From: an uncultured Clostridia bacterium | GTDB lineage: Bacteria; Bacillota; Clostridia; Christensenellales; Borkfalkiaceae | Assembly: GCA_934271245.1 (NCBI GenBank) | Contig: CAKQQY010000023.1 | Coordinates: 1-30,288, forward strand | DNA length: 30,288 nucleotides | Reading direction: 5' to 3' | Shown: piece by piece, positions 30,112 to 30,288 of the stretch | How the letters are laid out: each line of letters starts with the position of its first letter | Position numbering within the stretch: position 1 is the stretch's first letter | Position numbers and translations under genes: made by a program | The notes under the pieces: generated by a model | The model's database searches: none | What the model was told of the DNA's origin: nothing | The model's input: the letters and a program-made list of their open reading frames with translations, nothing else

Positions 30112-30288
30112 CTATGTCGGCTGATACCCCCAGACGATATTTGCATTGCACCCGTCAAGCCAATTATCGCTCCAATCAGAAGGTTTTTCGGTCAGATTTT
30201 CTATATATATCGTCTGATTCTTTCCCCAGCCGGAAAAAACGCCTCCTCCCATTTTCTTTACCCCTTTAGGTATTATTATAGAATTCAT
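30112..30288 (-). CDS. LRR lipoprotein paralogue, C-terminal end (cut by window edge)
   Basis: The last 58 codons of a minus-strand gene ending in TAG at 30112. The protein reads VFSGWGKNQTIYIENLTEKP, then WSDNWLDGCNANIVWGYQPT, nearly the same as the end of the 27762-28910 LRR lipoprotein (YGWGKDQTIYIENLTEKP..GCNANVVWGYKSV). The gene continues beyond 30288, so the ATG at the edge is probably internal. It shows that the LRR gene is duplicated, with the sugar-binding protein gene between the copies. Confidence 0.85.
   Translation of the reverse strand: MNSIIIPKGVKKMGGGVFSGWGKNQTIYIENLTEKPSDWSDNWLDGCNANIVWGYQPT

Overview
The window looks like chromosomal DNA of an uncultivated, low-to-mid GC Gram-positive gut-type bacterium of the Clostridia. 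The clues are Shine-Dalgarno-led genes, sigma-70-like promoters with TTTACA/TTGACA and TAAAAT/TATAAT boxes, many Sec lipoproteins, an EFR1-type flavodoxin/ferredoxin protein, a protein related to the Spo0A DNA-binding domain, a LytS/YesM-type kinase and BspA-like leucine-rich-repeat lipoproteins. A finer placement (for example Christensenellales-like) is only a guess.

Left edge (1-1110): a promoter and a + strand gene for an EFR1-like iron-sulfur flavoprotein, closed by terminators facing both ways.

Centre (1136-21441, all minus strand): one very long, tightly packed set of 16 genes, read from 21441 down to 1136. The order is three Gfo/Idh/MocA oxidoreductases, a sugar isomerase/epimerase-like TIM barrel, two ABC sugar permeases, the matching solute-binding lipoprotein, a GH123/DUF4091-like lipoprotein, two beta-sandwich lipoproteins, a 51-residue small protein, a large secreted multi-module protein, GH20, GH31, a GH109-like NAD-dependent glycosidase and a DMT-family permease. 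Three enzymes (GH20, GH123-like, GH109-like) belong to families that act on N-acetylhexosamine, often GalNAc, glycosides, so I infer a host-glycan (mucin-like) foraging operon. Oligosaccharides would be bound and trimmed at the surface, imported through a transporter whose ATPase is encoded elsewhere, and finished in the cytoplasm. The four redox/isomerase genes at the head of the operon suggest that an oxidation/elimination route works beside ordinary hydrolysis.

A divergent AraC-type regulator (21705-22592) sits at the head of this operon. The intergenic region holds a 21-bp-phased direct repeat just upstream of the predicted operon promoter, a plausible activator site.

Right part: a + strand pair (SIMPL protein and an unknown membrane protein) ends at a strong bidirectional terminator. 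Then, on the minus strand, come a receiver-less Spo0A-C-like regulator, a response regulator with a SARP-type output domain and its LytS-like kinase behind a consensus promoter. The window ends in a cassette of an LRR lipoprotein, an orphan type-1 periplasmic sugar-binding protein, and the tail of a second LRR paralogue cut by the window edge.
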